A stretch of DNA of 40,869 nt from Candidatus Melainabacteria bacterium (GTDB lineage: Bacteria; Cyanobacteriota; Vampirovibrionia; Obscuribacterales; Obscuribacteraceae): assembly GCA_003175915.1 (NCBI GenBank), contig PSRH01000216.1:1-40869 (forward strand), given 5' to 3'. Shown here one piece after another: positions 40,749 through 40,869 of this stretch. A program made the translations under genes and the position numbers. Under the pieces are notes generated by a model. It did not search any database. It saw nothing but the letters and a program-made list of their open reading frames with translations, and was not told the DNA's origin. Each line of letters opens with the position of its first letter. Within the stretch, counting starts at the first letter, position 1.

Positions 40749-40777
40749 TTCATCCAATATATCTAGCGTGCTATACT
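40749..40777 (+). promoter_or_regulatory. Candidate rpsT promoter with extended -10
   Basis: TTCATC (-35-like), 17 nt, then TATACT preceded by TGC, an extended -10 element. It lies about 40 nt before the rpsT start. The -35 is weak, which is common with an extended -10. Confidence 0.5.
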
Positions 40778-40817
40778 GGCAAACCGCCCCGATCTATAAC
40801 AGGAGTGTCAATTAGCC

Positions 40818-40869
40818 GTGCCTAATATCAAGTCCGCGATCAAGAGAGTCGAGATAGCCGAAAGAAATC
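40818..40869 (+). CDS. rpsT: 30S ribosomal protein S20, 5' part
   Basis: The first 17 codons (GTG start) read MPNIKSAIKRVEIAERN, the S20 N-terminus; S20 binds 16S rRNA and begins MANIKSAIKR in many bacteria. AGGAG lies 12 nt upstream of the GTG, a somewhat long gap. The gene continues beyond the window. Confidence 0.9.
   Translation, partial: MPNIKSAIKRVEIAERN

Overview
The window looks like a chromosomal segment of a diderm (Gram-negative type) bacterium of about 50% GC. Supporting signs are Sec and Tat signal peptides, a lipoprotein, a TonB-type C-terminal domain, a GT9-like glycosyltransferase and an ECF sigma/anti-sigma pair. The gene mix resembles non-photosynthetic relatives of Cyanobacteria (Melainabacteria/Vampirovibrionia, Obscuribacterales). 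That placement is an impression from gene style, not a proven assignment. There is no phage, IS element, CRISPR array, tRNA or rRNA.

Layout. (1) 1-2098: the 3' end of a NitT/TauT-type ABC importer (solute-binding protein, ATPase, permease). (2) 2171-8927: a complete trpEGDCFBA operon with overlapping or nearly overlapping genes. It is preceded by an unannotated 33-codon leader peptide with tandem Trp codons and an intrinsic terminator, the layout of ribosome-mediated trp attenuation. (3) 9052-15540: small stress-type genes, namely a pseudo-receiver, a DUF2383 four-helix protein, a glycine-rich general-stress protein, BON, CsbD, an HMA_2-like protein, hemerythrin with a histone-like tail, an aquaporin and an Lmo0937-like protein. 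(4) 15835-25696: Zn alcohol dehydrogenase, SulP transporter, acyltransferase 3, dCMP deaminase, two exported alpha/beta hydrolases, and an orphan solute-binding lipoprotein that is a paralogue of the one at the window start. (5) 25788-31787: a small membrane protein, an Ada-type repair protein, a TraB/GumN protein beside a gene sharing its C-terminal domain, a GT9-like glycosyltransferase and a DUF695 protein. (6) 31882-34266: a 794-aa fusion of seven exact 38-residue repeats, a DUF616-like region and a methyltransferase. (7) 34550-37217: an operon of Tat-exported metallophosphoesterase, CuA-type cupredoxin, ECF sigma factor and zinc-finger anti-sigma factor. (8) 37369-40869: two unknown proteins flanking a caspase-fold protein that has lost its catalytic dyad and carries a TonB C-terminal domain, then the start of rpsT.

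How the parts work together. The trp genes make tryptophan from chorismate and are probably tuned by the leader. The stress block looks like a general-stress island. The phosphoesterase/CuA/sigma operon looks like a self-contained envelope redox or copper sensing unit. The strongest candidates for new biology are the trp leader, the 38-residue repeat/DUF616/methyltransferase fusion, the pseudo-caspase-TonB fusion and the CuA-ECF operon.
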